Positions 1 through 5,749 of a stretch of DNA of 7,541 nucleotides are shown here, piece after piece. A program made the position numbers and the translations under genes. Under the pieces are notes generated by a model. That model was not told the DNA's origin, made no database searches, and saw only the letters and a program-made list of their open reading frames with translations. Source of the stretch: an uncultured Bacteroidota bacterium (GTDB lineage Bacteria > Bacteroidota > Bacteroidia > Bacteroidales > P3); assembly GCA_902766265.1 (NCBI GenBank), contig CACXCY010000134.1, forward strand, positions 1 through 7,541, written 5' to 3'. Positions within the stretch are counted from its first letter, which is position 1; each line of letters opens with the position of its first letter.

Positions 1-136
1 AACCCCATTGCGCACTCAATACCGTAAAAAAATCCCTCGTTTATATGCCCAATAATTCTCATCAATAAAATCAAAACAGTTTCTAAAAACACAATGAAAC
101 CCCAAAACAGGTTTTCAAAAAATAGGAGAAAAAACA
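1..136. other. AT-rich intergenic leader upstream of the first gene
   Basis: This stretch is rich in A and T and holds no gene of normal length. No clear TAnnTTTG promoter box is visible on the + strand, so the promoter of the following gene is either outside the window or non-consensus. The last 45 bases are strongly A-rich, as is common before Bacteroidetes start codons. A tiny reading frame at 94-144 overlaps the start of the next gene and is described separately. Confidence 0.6.
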
Positions 137-144
137 ATGAGTAG
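94..144 (+). other. possible 16-codon upstream reading frame
   Basis: An ATG at 94 opens a frame that reads MKPQNRFSKNRRKNNE and stops at TAG 142-144, five bases past the A of the next gene's ATG (137). The peptide is very basic, and the frame runs through the AGGAG ribosome-binding site of the next gene. No Shine-Dalgarno site precedes it. It could be a regulatory leader peptide that affects initiation at 137, but a chance frame in A-rich DNA is more likely. Confidence 0.15.
124..128 (+). promoter_or_regulatory. Shine-Dalgarno site AGGAG
   Basis: AGGAG lies 8 nt before the ATG at 137, an ideal spacing, and this fixes the start of the first gene. Such a strong Shine-Dalgarno match is notable because the other genes here rely mostly on A-rich leaders or on coupling to the gene before them. 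Confidence 0.7.
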
Positions 145-847
145 TATAGCATCATTTTTAGGTCCCATCCACGGACACACAGGCAACATCGGCTTCCGCA
201 CGGTGAAGAACAAAGTGTACATGTATCAATTCGACAGCTTGGCGGTCAAGCATAACCTGAAACACGGACAGCTGGTTATGGCGCATATCATGGGCATGGT
301 GTCCATCTACATGAACATGTACCGTGATGTGATTAACGTGGCATTTAGTTCAATAGGCGGTCGCTCTCCGCTACACTCGTTTCGCAAAGTCAATTTCAAA
401 CGCTTTGTCCCGGCGCTGACCGACTTGGCCACTCGTAAGGTGGGTGGGGAGGATGTGACGGCCAGCGACATCGCAACGGCAATTACAACCTATGCTGCCG
501 CCCATCCCGACAAGATTGTCATCTCCAAATTGAACGGCTGCAACCCCTACTATCTTACTGGTGCGTGGCCCAGTGAGATGCTGATTACCAGCGGCACTAT
601 CGACCCCATCGTGGTGCGTCGCATTTATGCCGACGGTACTGTGGTGGAACTCTACGACTCGGCCAACCAGGTGGTAACGCCTCTCAATCCGGGTGGCAAC
701 GACAACCCCGGCGGTGGTGACAATGGCGGCGGCGACAACGGCGGCGGCAACAATGGTGGCGGCAACGACAACCCCGGCGGTGACGACAACGGTGGTGGCA
801 ACGACAACCCCGGCGGTGACGACAACGGCGGCGACCTCGGCGAGTGA
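137..847 (+). CDS. DUF6266-like small protein with Gly/Asn/Asp-rich repeat tail
   Basis: This gene encodes a 236-residue protein with no signal peptide or membrane helix. The N-terminal part (about 8-90) has the pattern GPIHGHTGNIGF, then a basic segment, then a stretch around HIMGMVSIYMNMYRDVINVAF. That arrangement resembles the Bacteroidetes family of uncharacterised proteins grouped as DUF6266, which open with a GxxxGxxGN motif; the match is from memory of the family pattern and is tentative. Residues about 140-180 form a mixed segment with LTGAWPSEML and ADGTVVELYDSA. From residue 185 to the end the chain is only G, N, D, P plus a final LGE, in units such as GGNDNP and GGDDNGGG. The start is supported by AGGAG 8 nt upstream. 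The gene stands alone, with a terminator behind it and no close neighbour. Its function is unknown; a flexible acidic tail could act as a linker or metal-binding spacer, but that is only a guess. Confidence 0.75.
   Translation: MSSIASFLGPIHGHTGNIGFRTVKNKVYMYQFDSLAVKHNLKHGQLVMAHIMGMVSIYMNMYRDVINVAFSSIGGRSPLHSFRKVNFKRFVPALTDLATRKVGGEDVTASDIATAITTYAAAHPDKIVISKLNGCNPYYLTGAWPSEMLITSGTIDPIVVRRIYADGTVVELYDSANQVVTPLNPGGNDNPGGGDNGGGDNGGGNNGGGNDNPGGDDNGGGNDNPGGDDNGGDLGE
689..844 (+). repeat. in-frame tandem repeats encoding the Gly/Asn/Asp tail
   Basis: A 32-nt unit beginning GGCAACGACAACCCCGGCGG occurs at 761-792 and again, identical, at 797-828, giving a 36-nt (12-codon) period. The first 21 nt of the unit also occur at 695-715. 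The stretch between is built of shorter GGCGGC/GACAAC blocks. The period is a multiple of three, so gain or loss of a unit keeps the frame. This pattern fits expansion by slippage or unequal recombination, with tail length likely to vary among strains. Confidence 0.85.
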
Positions 848-858
848 CGCCCGCCACA

Positions 859-882
859 GTCGGCCCGCCACAGTTGGCCGAC
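859..882 (+). other. 7-bp hairpin just before the terminator
   Basis: GTCGGCC at 859-865 is the perfect reverse complement of GGCCGAC at 876-882, with a 10-nt loop. It overlaps a 12-bp direct repeat, GCCCGCCACAGT, at 849-860 and 863-874. No T run follows, so it is not a terminator by itself. It may stabilise the 3' end of the upstream mRNA. Confidence 0.4.
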
Positions 883-886
883 GGGC

Positions 887-920
887 AAAAGCGCCTCCCT
901 CATCGGGGGCGCTTTTTGCT
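887..920 (+). terminator. intrinsic terminator of the first gene
   Basis: AAAAGCGCC (887-895) pairs perfectly with GGCGCTTTT (908-916). The loop can be closed further by CCC 897-899 with GGG 905-907. The distal arm runs into TTTTT at 913-917, and a second T run follows at 920-924. The A-rich left arm means the structure could also work on the opposite strand. It separates the first gene from the pth cluster. Confidence 0.8.
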
Positions 921-960
921 TTTTCCCCATGCGGGAATGCGTCGGAATCACTATTTTTTG

Positions 961-968
961 TATCTTTG
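961..968 (+). promoter_or_regulatory. Bacteroidetes -7 promoter box TATCTTTG
   Basis: TATCTTTG matches the Bacteroidetes primary sigma factor -7 consensus TAnnTTTG exactly. It sits just after the terminator and before the gene cluster, where a promoter is expected. A -33 TTG-type element at the usual spacing (around 937-942) is not evident. Transcription would begin near 973-976, about 12 nt before the ATG at 987 and about 130 nt before the ATG at 1104. This is the only promoter box I can support for the seven-gene cluster. Confidence 0.6.
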
Positions 969-977
969 CAGTTTACT

Positions 978-1103
978 TAATTAGTAATGAAACTAATTAG
1001 AAAAATAATAACGCTCTGCAAGTCACTCGGTTCCAACAATGGAGCGGAGCCACGGGAGTGCGTCAGTTCCGAAAAAGACACCGCCAAAAAGGAAGAAACG
1101 AAC
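978..1103 (+). promoter_or_regulatory. probable 5' leader of pth with two possible hairpins
   Basis: This segment may be untranslated leader or a 39-codon N-terminal extension starting at ATG 987. TAATTAG (978-984) pairs with CTAATTA (993-999), placing the ATG at 987 in an 8-nt loop. A second fold pairs CACTC (1024-1028) with GAGTG (1056-1060) and GGTTCC (1029-1034) with GGAGCC (1046-1051, with one G-U pair). The structures and the lower third-position GC favour leader RNA, but the absence of a stop codon leaves the extension possible. Confidence 0.35.
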
Positions 1104-1673
1104 ATGAAATACTTGATTGTGGGATTGGGCAACGTGGGCGCCGAATACGAGGGCACGCGTCACAACAGCGGCTTCATGGCCGTGGACACCTTGGCCAAGA
1201 GCGCCGAGGTGAAGTTCCAGCTGGAACGCCACGCCTACCGCGCCGAGATGCGCTACAAAGGCCGCACGCTGATACTCCTCAAGCCCACCACTTACATGAA
1301 CCTCAGCGGCAAGGCGGTGAAGTATTGGATGATGATGGAGAAGGTGCCGATGGAGAACCTGCTGGTGGTGGTCGACGACATCGCCCTGCCCGTGGGGACG
1401 CTGCGCATGAAGAAGCAGGGCTCGGGCGGCGGACACAACGGCCTCGGCAACATCGAGGAACTGATAGGCCCCAACTACTGCCGTCTGCGCATCGGCGTGG
1501 GCGACAATTTCAGCCGCGGACACCAGATTGACTACGTGCTCGGTCAGTTCTCCCCCGAGGAGTTGGCCGTGCTCGAACCCCGCCTGGAGCAGGCCGCCGA
1601 GATGATAAAGACTTTCGCCACACAAGGCCCCGACAGAGCGATGAACATGTTTAACGGCAAACAGGACAAATGA
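1104..1673 (+). CDS. pth: peptidyl-tRNA hydrolase
   Basis: Pth cleaves the ester bond of peptidyl-tRNAs that fall off the ribosome, recycling tRNA in the cytoplasm. From the ATG at 1104 the protein has 189 residues, close to the 194 of E. coli Pth. Family motifs are all present: GLGNVG at 7-12 with Asn10, TRHN at 18-21 with the catalytic His20, KPTTYMNLSG at 60-69 with Asn66, VVDD at 89-92, GGGHNGL at 108-114 with His111 and Asn112, and RLRIGVG further on. The same frame is open back to an ATG at 987, which would add 39 residues. I prefer 1104 because homology begins exactly there, GGAAG lies at 1091-1095, and third-position GC in the extra codons is about 21 of 39 against about 35 of 40 in the first codons of the body. 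The stop overlaps the coaX start as ATGA, so the two are probably translationally coupled. Confidence 0.95.
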   Translation: MKYLIVGLGNVGAEYEGTRHNSGFMAVDTLAKSAEVKFQLERHAYRAEMRYKGRTLILLKPTTYMNLSGKAVKYWMMMEKVPMENLLVVVDDIALPVGTLRMKKQGSGGGHNGLGNIEELIGPNYCRLRIGVGDNFSRGHQIDYVLGQFSPEELAVLEPRLEQAAEMIKTFATQGPDRAMNMFNGKQDK

Positions 1674-2425
1674 ACCTCACCATCGACATAGGCAACACCA
1701 ACACCAAGGCGGCACTCTTCGAGGGCGACCGTATGGTGGATTTGTGGAGCGACCGATTCGACAAATCGCCCGAGGCGCTGGCTGTGTATGTCGACACCCT
1801 GTGCCGCCATTACCCCGTGGAGCGCGTGACGGCTGCGGTGGTCGGGCAGTCGCCCCGATGGACGGATGTACTGCCCGCAGCGTTGCTGCCGCACCTGCAC
1901 CTCGTGTCGTCGCAGTCCAAACTGCCGTTCCTCGTGGGCTACCGCACGCCGGAGACCTTGGGAGCCGACCGCCTCGCCGTGGTGGCTGGAGCCCGTCGCC
2001 GCTACGCCGAAGGACCCTTGCTGGTGATTGACGCAGGCAGCTGCATCACCGTCGACTATGTGGACGGCGACAACGTGTATCGCGGCGGCGCCATCCTCCC
2101 TGGCGTGGCCATGAAACTGCAGATGATGCACACTCTCACGGCTCGCCTGCCGCTGCTGGAGGTCAAGTCCGACGCTCCCCTCATCGGCGCCACCACCGAG
2201 GAGTGCATGATGAGCGGCAGTGTCAACGCCAGCGTGCTGGAGTTGGAGGGCTACATCGGACGCCTGGCGGACGAAGGCGGCAGCATGAACGTCCTCATGA
2301 CGGGCGGCGACGCTGCGACGCTGCTCCCGAAGATGTGCCGCAAGGCGGAACGCTGCGAGCATCTCCTGATGGAGGGGCTCAACGAACTTGGAAAAATGAA
2401 TCAGACAACAACACAGAATACCTGA
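1670..2425 (+). CDS. coaX: type III pantothenate kinase
   Basis: CoaX phosphorylates pantothenate, the first committed step of coenzyme A synthesis. The type III enzyme belongs to the acetate and sugar kinase/Hsc70/actin fold and is unrelated to E. coli CoaA. The protein has 251 residues, normal for the family. The phosphate-binding motif DIGNTNTK is at 6-13 with Asp6. GADRLAVVAGA at 98-108 carries the pantothenate-site signature with Asp100. DAGSCITVDYVD begins at 121, where many homologues have DxGTAxTxD. GGAILPGVAMKLQMMHTLTA follows at about 139-158 and GATTEECMMSGS at about 173-184. A late VLMTGGDA at about 208-215 belongs to the second actin-like half. The start overlaps the pth stop by 4 nt, and the stop lies 2 nt before the next ATG, so it sits inside a tight operon. 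Confidence 0.95.
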   Translation: MNLTIDIGNTNTKAALFEGDRMVDLWSDRFDKSPEALAVYVDTLCRHYPVERVTAAVVGQSPRWTDVLPAALLPHLHLVSSQSKLPFLVGYRTPETLGADRLAVVAGARRRYAEGPLLVIDAGSCITVDYVDGDNVYRGGAILPGVAMKLQMMHTLTARLPLLEVKSDAPLIGATTEECMMSGSVNASVLELEGYIGRLADEGGSMNVLMTGGDAATLLPKMCRKAERCEHLLMEGLNELGKMNQTTTQNT

Positions 2426-2427
2426 AT

Positions 2428-3750
2428 ATGCGATATATCAAGATTCTCCTCTGCATCCTGCTGTCGGGTGTCGGCGCCATAGGTGCGTCGGCCCAGAACG
2501 GCATCAATTCCCCCTATTCGCAGTATGGCATCGGCATGAGCCATCTGCCCTACAACCTGCCCTTCGCGGCATCGATGGGCGGCGTGGTCTACACCCGTGC
2601 GGCCACCAACATGGTCAACCCGTTCAACCCCGCCTCCTACGCTGCCATACAGCCCGCCAGCTTCGTGTTCGACATGGGGCTGTCGCTCGACATGGTGCGT
2701 CTGCAGGACCCCAGCAGCTCCATCAGCGACGGCGACGGCAACATCGGGTACCTCTCGGTGGCGTTCCCGCTGACCAATTGGTGGAAAACATCGCTGGGTC
2801 TGCTGCCCTTGACCGAGGTGAACTACGAGTCGGTGCAGACACTGACGGACGAGCAGTACGGCAAGATGAAGAACATCTACGACGGCAACGGCGGCACCAG
2901 CCGCATCTTCTGGGGCAACGCTTTCAACATCGGCAAAGAGTTGGCCATTGGTTTCAACGCCAACTATCTCTGCGGCACCATAGAGCGTGCCATTACCTAC
3001 GACTTCCTCAACAACGACACCTCGCATTTCATAGATTCGCGTCGGGGGAAGAGCACGCGGCTGAGCAACTTCACCTTTGACTTCGGCTTGCAGTACACCC
3101 ACGCCCTCAACGAACAATACACCTTGGGCGTAGGCCTGACGCTGACACCGCACCAGACGCTCTCCGTCAGGGACAACGCACTTATATACACTTTCGTCAG
3201 TTCGGCGGCGATAGAGTATATGCGCGACACCATCTTCCCCTCGGCAGGGGAGAGCAGCGAATACCGCAGCACATTGGAACAACCCATGAAGGTAGGGCTC
3301 GGTCTCTCGCTGCAACACAACAAGCACTGGAATCTGGCAGTGGATGCCTCCTACGCCACATTTGGCGGGATGAAGTACACAGACACGCGCAATATATTTG
3401 GCGAGACAGTCGTCATATACGACAACAATTTCGGCACAGCTGTGGGATTGCAGCTGTTGGGCGACCCCGATGCCGCCAAGTACGTGCGCCGCATCACCCT
3501 GTCGGCAGGTGCGCACTACGAAGCGGGCAAACTGCAGCTTCAGATGGCCGACAACCAACGCCACTCGCTCAACGAATGGGGTTGCGGCCTGGGTCTCACC
3601 CTGCCTATGCGTCGGGGACGCTCGTCGCTCACGCTCTCGCTGTCGTACGACAACTTCGGCAGCCCCGACCTGCTGCGCCGCGAATGTCTCTCCATAGGTC
3701 TCTCCATGGGCAGCTGCGAGAGCTGGTTCATGAAGCGCAAGTACAACTAA
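2428..3750 (+). CDS. outer-membrane beta-barrel protein of the SPYSxYGxG type
   Basis: The 440-residue product starts with a signal peptide: Lys5, a hydrophobic core at 6-18, and a likely cut after Ala22 in GASAQ. The mature protein opens with SPYSQYGIG at 28-36, a hallmark of a group of Bacteroidetes outer-membrane proteins, followed by NPFNPASYAAI. The rest alternates polar and aromatic/aliphatic residues in strand-like stretches such as FTFDFGLQYTHAL, YTLGVGLTLTP and SSLTLSLSYDNFG, as in FadL-like or porin-like barrels. It ends in WFMKRKYN. I chose ATG 2428 because the signal peptide starts there. The frame is open further upstream to 2203, but that part overlaps coaX and reads like an out-of-frame shadow. 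The start is 2 nt after coaX. The substrate is unknown; linkage to lptC and lpxD suggests a role in outer-membrane upkeep or transport, which is inference. Confidence 0.85.
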   Translation: MRYIKILLCILLSGVGAIGASAQNGINSPYSQYGIGMSHLPYNLPFAASMGGVVYTRAATNMVNPFNPASYAAIQPASFVFDMGLSLDMVRLQDPSSSISDGDGNIGYLSVAFPLTNWWKTSLGLLPLTEVNYESVQTLTDEQYGKMKNIYDGNGGTSRIFWGNAFNIGKELAIGFNANYLCGTIERAITYDFLNNDTSHFIDSRRGKSTRLSNFTFDFGLQYTHALNEQYTLGVGLTLTPHQTLSVRDNALIYTFVSSAAIEYMRDTIFPSAGESSEYRSTLEQPMKVGLGLSLQHNKHWNLAVDASYATFGGMKYTDTRNIFGETVVIYDNNFGTAVGLQLLGDPDAAKYVRRITLSAGAHYEAGKLQLQMADNQRHSLNEWGCGLGLTLPMRRGRSSLTLSLSYDNFGSPDLLRRECLSIGLSMGSCESWFMKRKYN

Positions 3751-3819
3751 TGCGAATGCCCGAAATGTAATAAACAACCCAAAAGAAGTACAAAAAAAAC
3801 AAAGATAACACCAAAAGAG
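3751..3819 (+). other. A-rich leader before the TPR gene
   Basis: The 69 nt between the barrel gene and the TPR gene are strongly A-rich, with AAAAAAAA at 3792-3799, in sharp contrast to the GC-rich flanking genes. There is no TAnnTTTG box and no terminator hairpin. A-rich leaders favour efficient initiation in Bacteroidetes, so this spacer may raise translation of the TPR protein within the operon. Confidence 0.4.
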
Positions 3820-5145
3820 ATGAAGACAATCAAAATTGCAATCGTTGCCGCTGTGATGTGCGCCACCGCACTGACGGCAAACGCCCAGAAATGGGGAAGC
3901 AACCCCGAAGACAGTGCCAAATGTGTGCTGAACACCTCACTGTATCAGGAATCCTATAAGATGAAAGACTACGCTGGTGCCTACGAGCCCTGGCGCGAGG
4001 TGGTCAAGAATTGCCCCAAAAGCAGCAAGAATCTCTACATCCGTGGCACCACCATCCTCAAACAGATGATGAGCAAGGCCAAGACCAAAGAAGAACGCAA
4101 CGCTTACATCGACGAACTGATGGCGCTCTACGACACCCGTATCGCCAACTTCGGCGAGGCCGGCGAGGTGCTCTTCAAGAAGGCCTACGATATGGAACTG
4201 CTGAAAGGCAAAGATGCCGTGCAGCAGTACTATCCCATCTATGCCGAAGCCATCAAGGCCAGCAACGGCAAGCAGGATGCCGACTATGTGTACAAGTTCT
4301 TTGAGGCCACCATCAACTATGTGGTCAAAGGTTATGGCGACTCCTCGTTAGTGGTGGACAACTACGACATTGCCAGCGATATGCTTGACGCCGAACTGAC
4401 GGCCAAGCTCGACGACAGTGTGGAAGCCGCCAAAATCCGCGTGCAGATAGCCAATGTTGAGGCCGCCTTCTCCCCCTTCGCCTCGTGCGACCAACTGGTG
4501 AAAATCTACGCCAAGAAGTTCGCCGCCGAGTCGGAGAATGTCGACTTGCTGAAGAAAATCACCAACATCATGCGTAAGAAAGGTTGCACCACAGAGCAGC
4601 TCTTCTTCGACGCCACCGAGAAGCTCTACTCCCTCGAGCCCTCGCCCAACACTGCGTTCATGATGGGTCAGATGTGCTACAGCAAAGAGAAGTACGGCGA
4701 GGCAGTGAAATATCTGAAAGACGCCGTGGAAGGTATCAAGGAATCCAAAGACCTCTACAAGGCCTACATCCTGTTGGGTGCCGCCTATGCTGGCCAAAGC
4801 AGCTATTCTGCAGCGCGGAGCTCCTACTACAAAGCCGCCGAACTGGAACCCACTAAAGGAGAACCCTATCTGCAGATTGCCCAACTCTACGCCCGTGGCA
4901 GCCGCAGTGTGGATGACGGCATGGGTGGCCGCAGCGCCTACTGGGCAGCAGTGGACAAAGCCGTCCGCGCCAAGAATGTGGACAGCTCGCCCGAGAATGT
5001 CGAGGCAGCCAACAAACTTATCGGCACATACTCATCCTACTATCCCAAGCAGAACGATGCTTTTATGCTTGACCTGATTGACGGTCACAGCTATGTGGTT
5101 CCGGGATGGATCGGTGAGTCCACCACAGTCAGAACTCGCAAGTAG
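3820..5145 (+). CDS. secreted tetratricopeptide-repeat protein
   Basis: The 441-residue protein has a classic signal peptide (Lys2, Lys5, hydrophobic core 6-18, cut after Ala22 in ANAQ), so it is exported to the periplasm or outer membrane. Near the N-terminus, Cys35 and Cys65 flank a helical repeat (YKMKDYAGAYEPWREVVKNC) followed by PKSSKNLYIRG; this arrangement is typical of Bacteroidales TPR proteins found near lptC. Clearer TPR units lie at about 277-310 (AFMMGQMCYSKEKYGEAVKYL) and 314-345 (AYILLGAAYAGQSSYSAARS), with another helix pair from about 349. The end reads VVPGWIGESTTVRTRK. The two cysteines could form a disulfide after export. TPRs bind other proteins, so it is plausibly a scaffold for envelope assembly, but no partner is shown. 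It lies 69 nt after the barrel gene and 23 nt before lptC. Confidence 0.9.
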   Translation: MKTIKIAIVAAVMCATALTANAQKWGSNPEDSAKCVLNTSLYQESYKMKDYAGAYEPWREVVKNCPKSSKNLYIRGTTILKQMMSKAKTKEERNAYIDELMALYDTRIANFGEAGEVLFKKAYDMELLKGKDAVQQYYPIYAEAIKASNGKQDADYVYKFFEATINYVVKGYGDSSLVVDNYDIASDMLDAELTAKLDDSVEAAKIRVQIANVEAAFSPFASCDQLVKIYAKKFAAESENVDLLKKITNIMRKKGCTTEQLFFDATEKLYSLEPSPNTAFMMGQMCYSKEKYGEAVKYLKDAVEGIKESKDLYKAYILLGAAYAGQSSYSAARSSYYKAAELEPTKGEPYLQIAQLYARGSRSVDDGMGGRSAYWAAVDKAVRAKNVDSSPENVEAANKLIGTYSSYYPKQNDAFMLDLIDGHSYVVPGWIGESTTVRTRK

Positions 5146-5168
5146 TCACGCAAGCATAGCATTGTACA

Positions 5169-5747
5169 ATGGCACAGGCAAAGCTCGGCTCAGCAGATAG
5201 CAGATGGCACCGTTCCGTCTGCTATCTGCTGTTTTGTCTCTGTGGAATAATGGCGGCCTCGTGTGTCAACGACATCGAGAAAGTCAATTTCTTCAACCGC
5301 CAGCATCTGCCGGCGCAGGAGGTGAAAGACGCCAACATTATCCGCTCCGTCAGCGGCGAGCTGCAAGTGTCGGTCAAGGCCCCCGTCATTGATATATACC
5401 AAAAGCCCGAAAACAAAACCGTCTACCCCAAAGGAGTGCAGCTGTATTTCTACAATGCCGACCGCACCAAGAAGGCCTACATGAGGGCAGATTACGGCAT
5501 CTCGTACGACGACCAGAATCTGATGATGGCTCGCGACAATGTGGTCATCATCGATTACCGCACAGGCGACACCTCCTATCTGGACGATTTGACATGGAAC
5601 TCCAACGAGCGGCGCATATATTCGAACAATCCCGTGCGTTCGGTCAACGGCCAGCGTGTCACATTGGGCGACGGCTTTGTGAGCGATGAAAACTTTGAGA
5701 ACCCTCAAGTGCTCCATCAGCGGGGCACCGTGGTAATCAACGAATAG
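5169..5747 (+). CDS. lptC: LPS export protein LptC, probable lipoprotein
   Basis: LptC joins the inner-membrane LptBFG transporter to the periplasmic bridge that carries lipopolysaccharide to the outer membrane. The product has 192 residues, like the 191 of E. coli LptC. The beta-jellyroll region runs from about 45 to 185: SGELQVSVKAPVIDIY, then YPKGVQLYFYNADRTKKAYMRADYG, NLMMARDNVVIIDY, LTWNSNERRIYSNNPVRSVNGQ and a final GDGFVSDENF, matching the usual order in the family. The N-terminus has a polar, basic segment (1-16), a short hydrophobic core (17-30) and a lipobox-like AASC with Cys32, so it is probably a lipoprotein rather than anchored by an uncleaved helix. ATG 5169 is the only in-frame start that gives a usable signal peptide; the next ATG is at 5250. 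A strong hairpin lies within these signal codons. The stop is 2 nt before the next gene. Confidence 0.85.
   Translation: MAQAKLGSADSRWHRSVCYLLFCLCGIMAASCVNDIEKVNFFNRQHLPAQEVKDANIIRSVSGELQVSVKAPVIDIYQKPENKTVYPKGVQLYFYNADRTKKAYMRADYGISYDDQNLMMARDNVVIIDYRTGDTSYLDDLTWNSNERRIYSNNPVRSVNGQRVTLGDGFVSDENFENPQVLHQRGTVVINE
5191..5235 (+). terminator. 17-bp intragenic hairpin plus T run, terminator-like
   Basis: CAGCAGATAGCAGA (5191-5204) and TCTGCTATCTGCTG (5218-5231) are perfect reverse complements over 14 bp. The stem extends inward through one T-G wobble (5205/5217) and two G-C pairs (5206/5216 and 5207/5215), leaving a 7-nt loop at 5208-5214. TTTT follows at 5232-5235. This has the form of an intrinsic terminator or attenuator, yet it lies 22 nt inside lptC, over codons 8-21. 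It could reduce transcription past the TPR gene or slow translation of the signal peptide. The T run is short, so termination may be partial. Confidence 0.5.
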
Positions 5748-5749
5748 CC

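Noticed and set aside
695..828. Possible CRISPR array in the repeats near 700-830
   Set aside because: Repeats are in frame, nearly contiguous and separated by 4 nt of similar sequence; there are no unique spacers and no cas genes.
689..844. RTX-type calcium-binding repeats in the first protein's tail
   Set aside because: The units lack the GGxGxDxUx nonapeptide with a regular hydrophobic residue; only G, N, D and P are present.
652..951. Minus-strand frame rich in Pro, Ser and Leu over the repeat tail
   Set aside because: It is a reverse reading of the Gly/Asn/Asp repeats and runs through the terminator; low complexity is inherited from the + strand gene.
2203..2427. 75-codon N-terminal extension of the barrel protein
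   Set aside because: It overlaps coaX in another frame, has shadow-like Arg/Gly-rich composition, and would bury the signal peptide that starts at 2428.
2401..3777. Long 458-codon open frame on the minus strand opposite the barrel gene
   Set aside because: It has no family motifs and odd composition (many His, Val, Gln). It exists because the GC-rich codons of the + strand gene leave few stops on the other strand.
5191..5231. Inverted repeat as ends of an invertible promoter or insertion sequence
   Set aside because: The arms are separated by only 7-13 nt, too short for a promoter or transposase gene, and no target duplication is visible.
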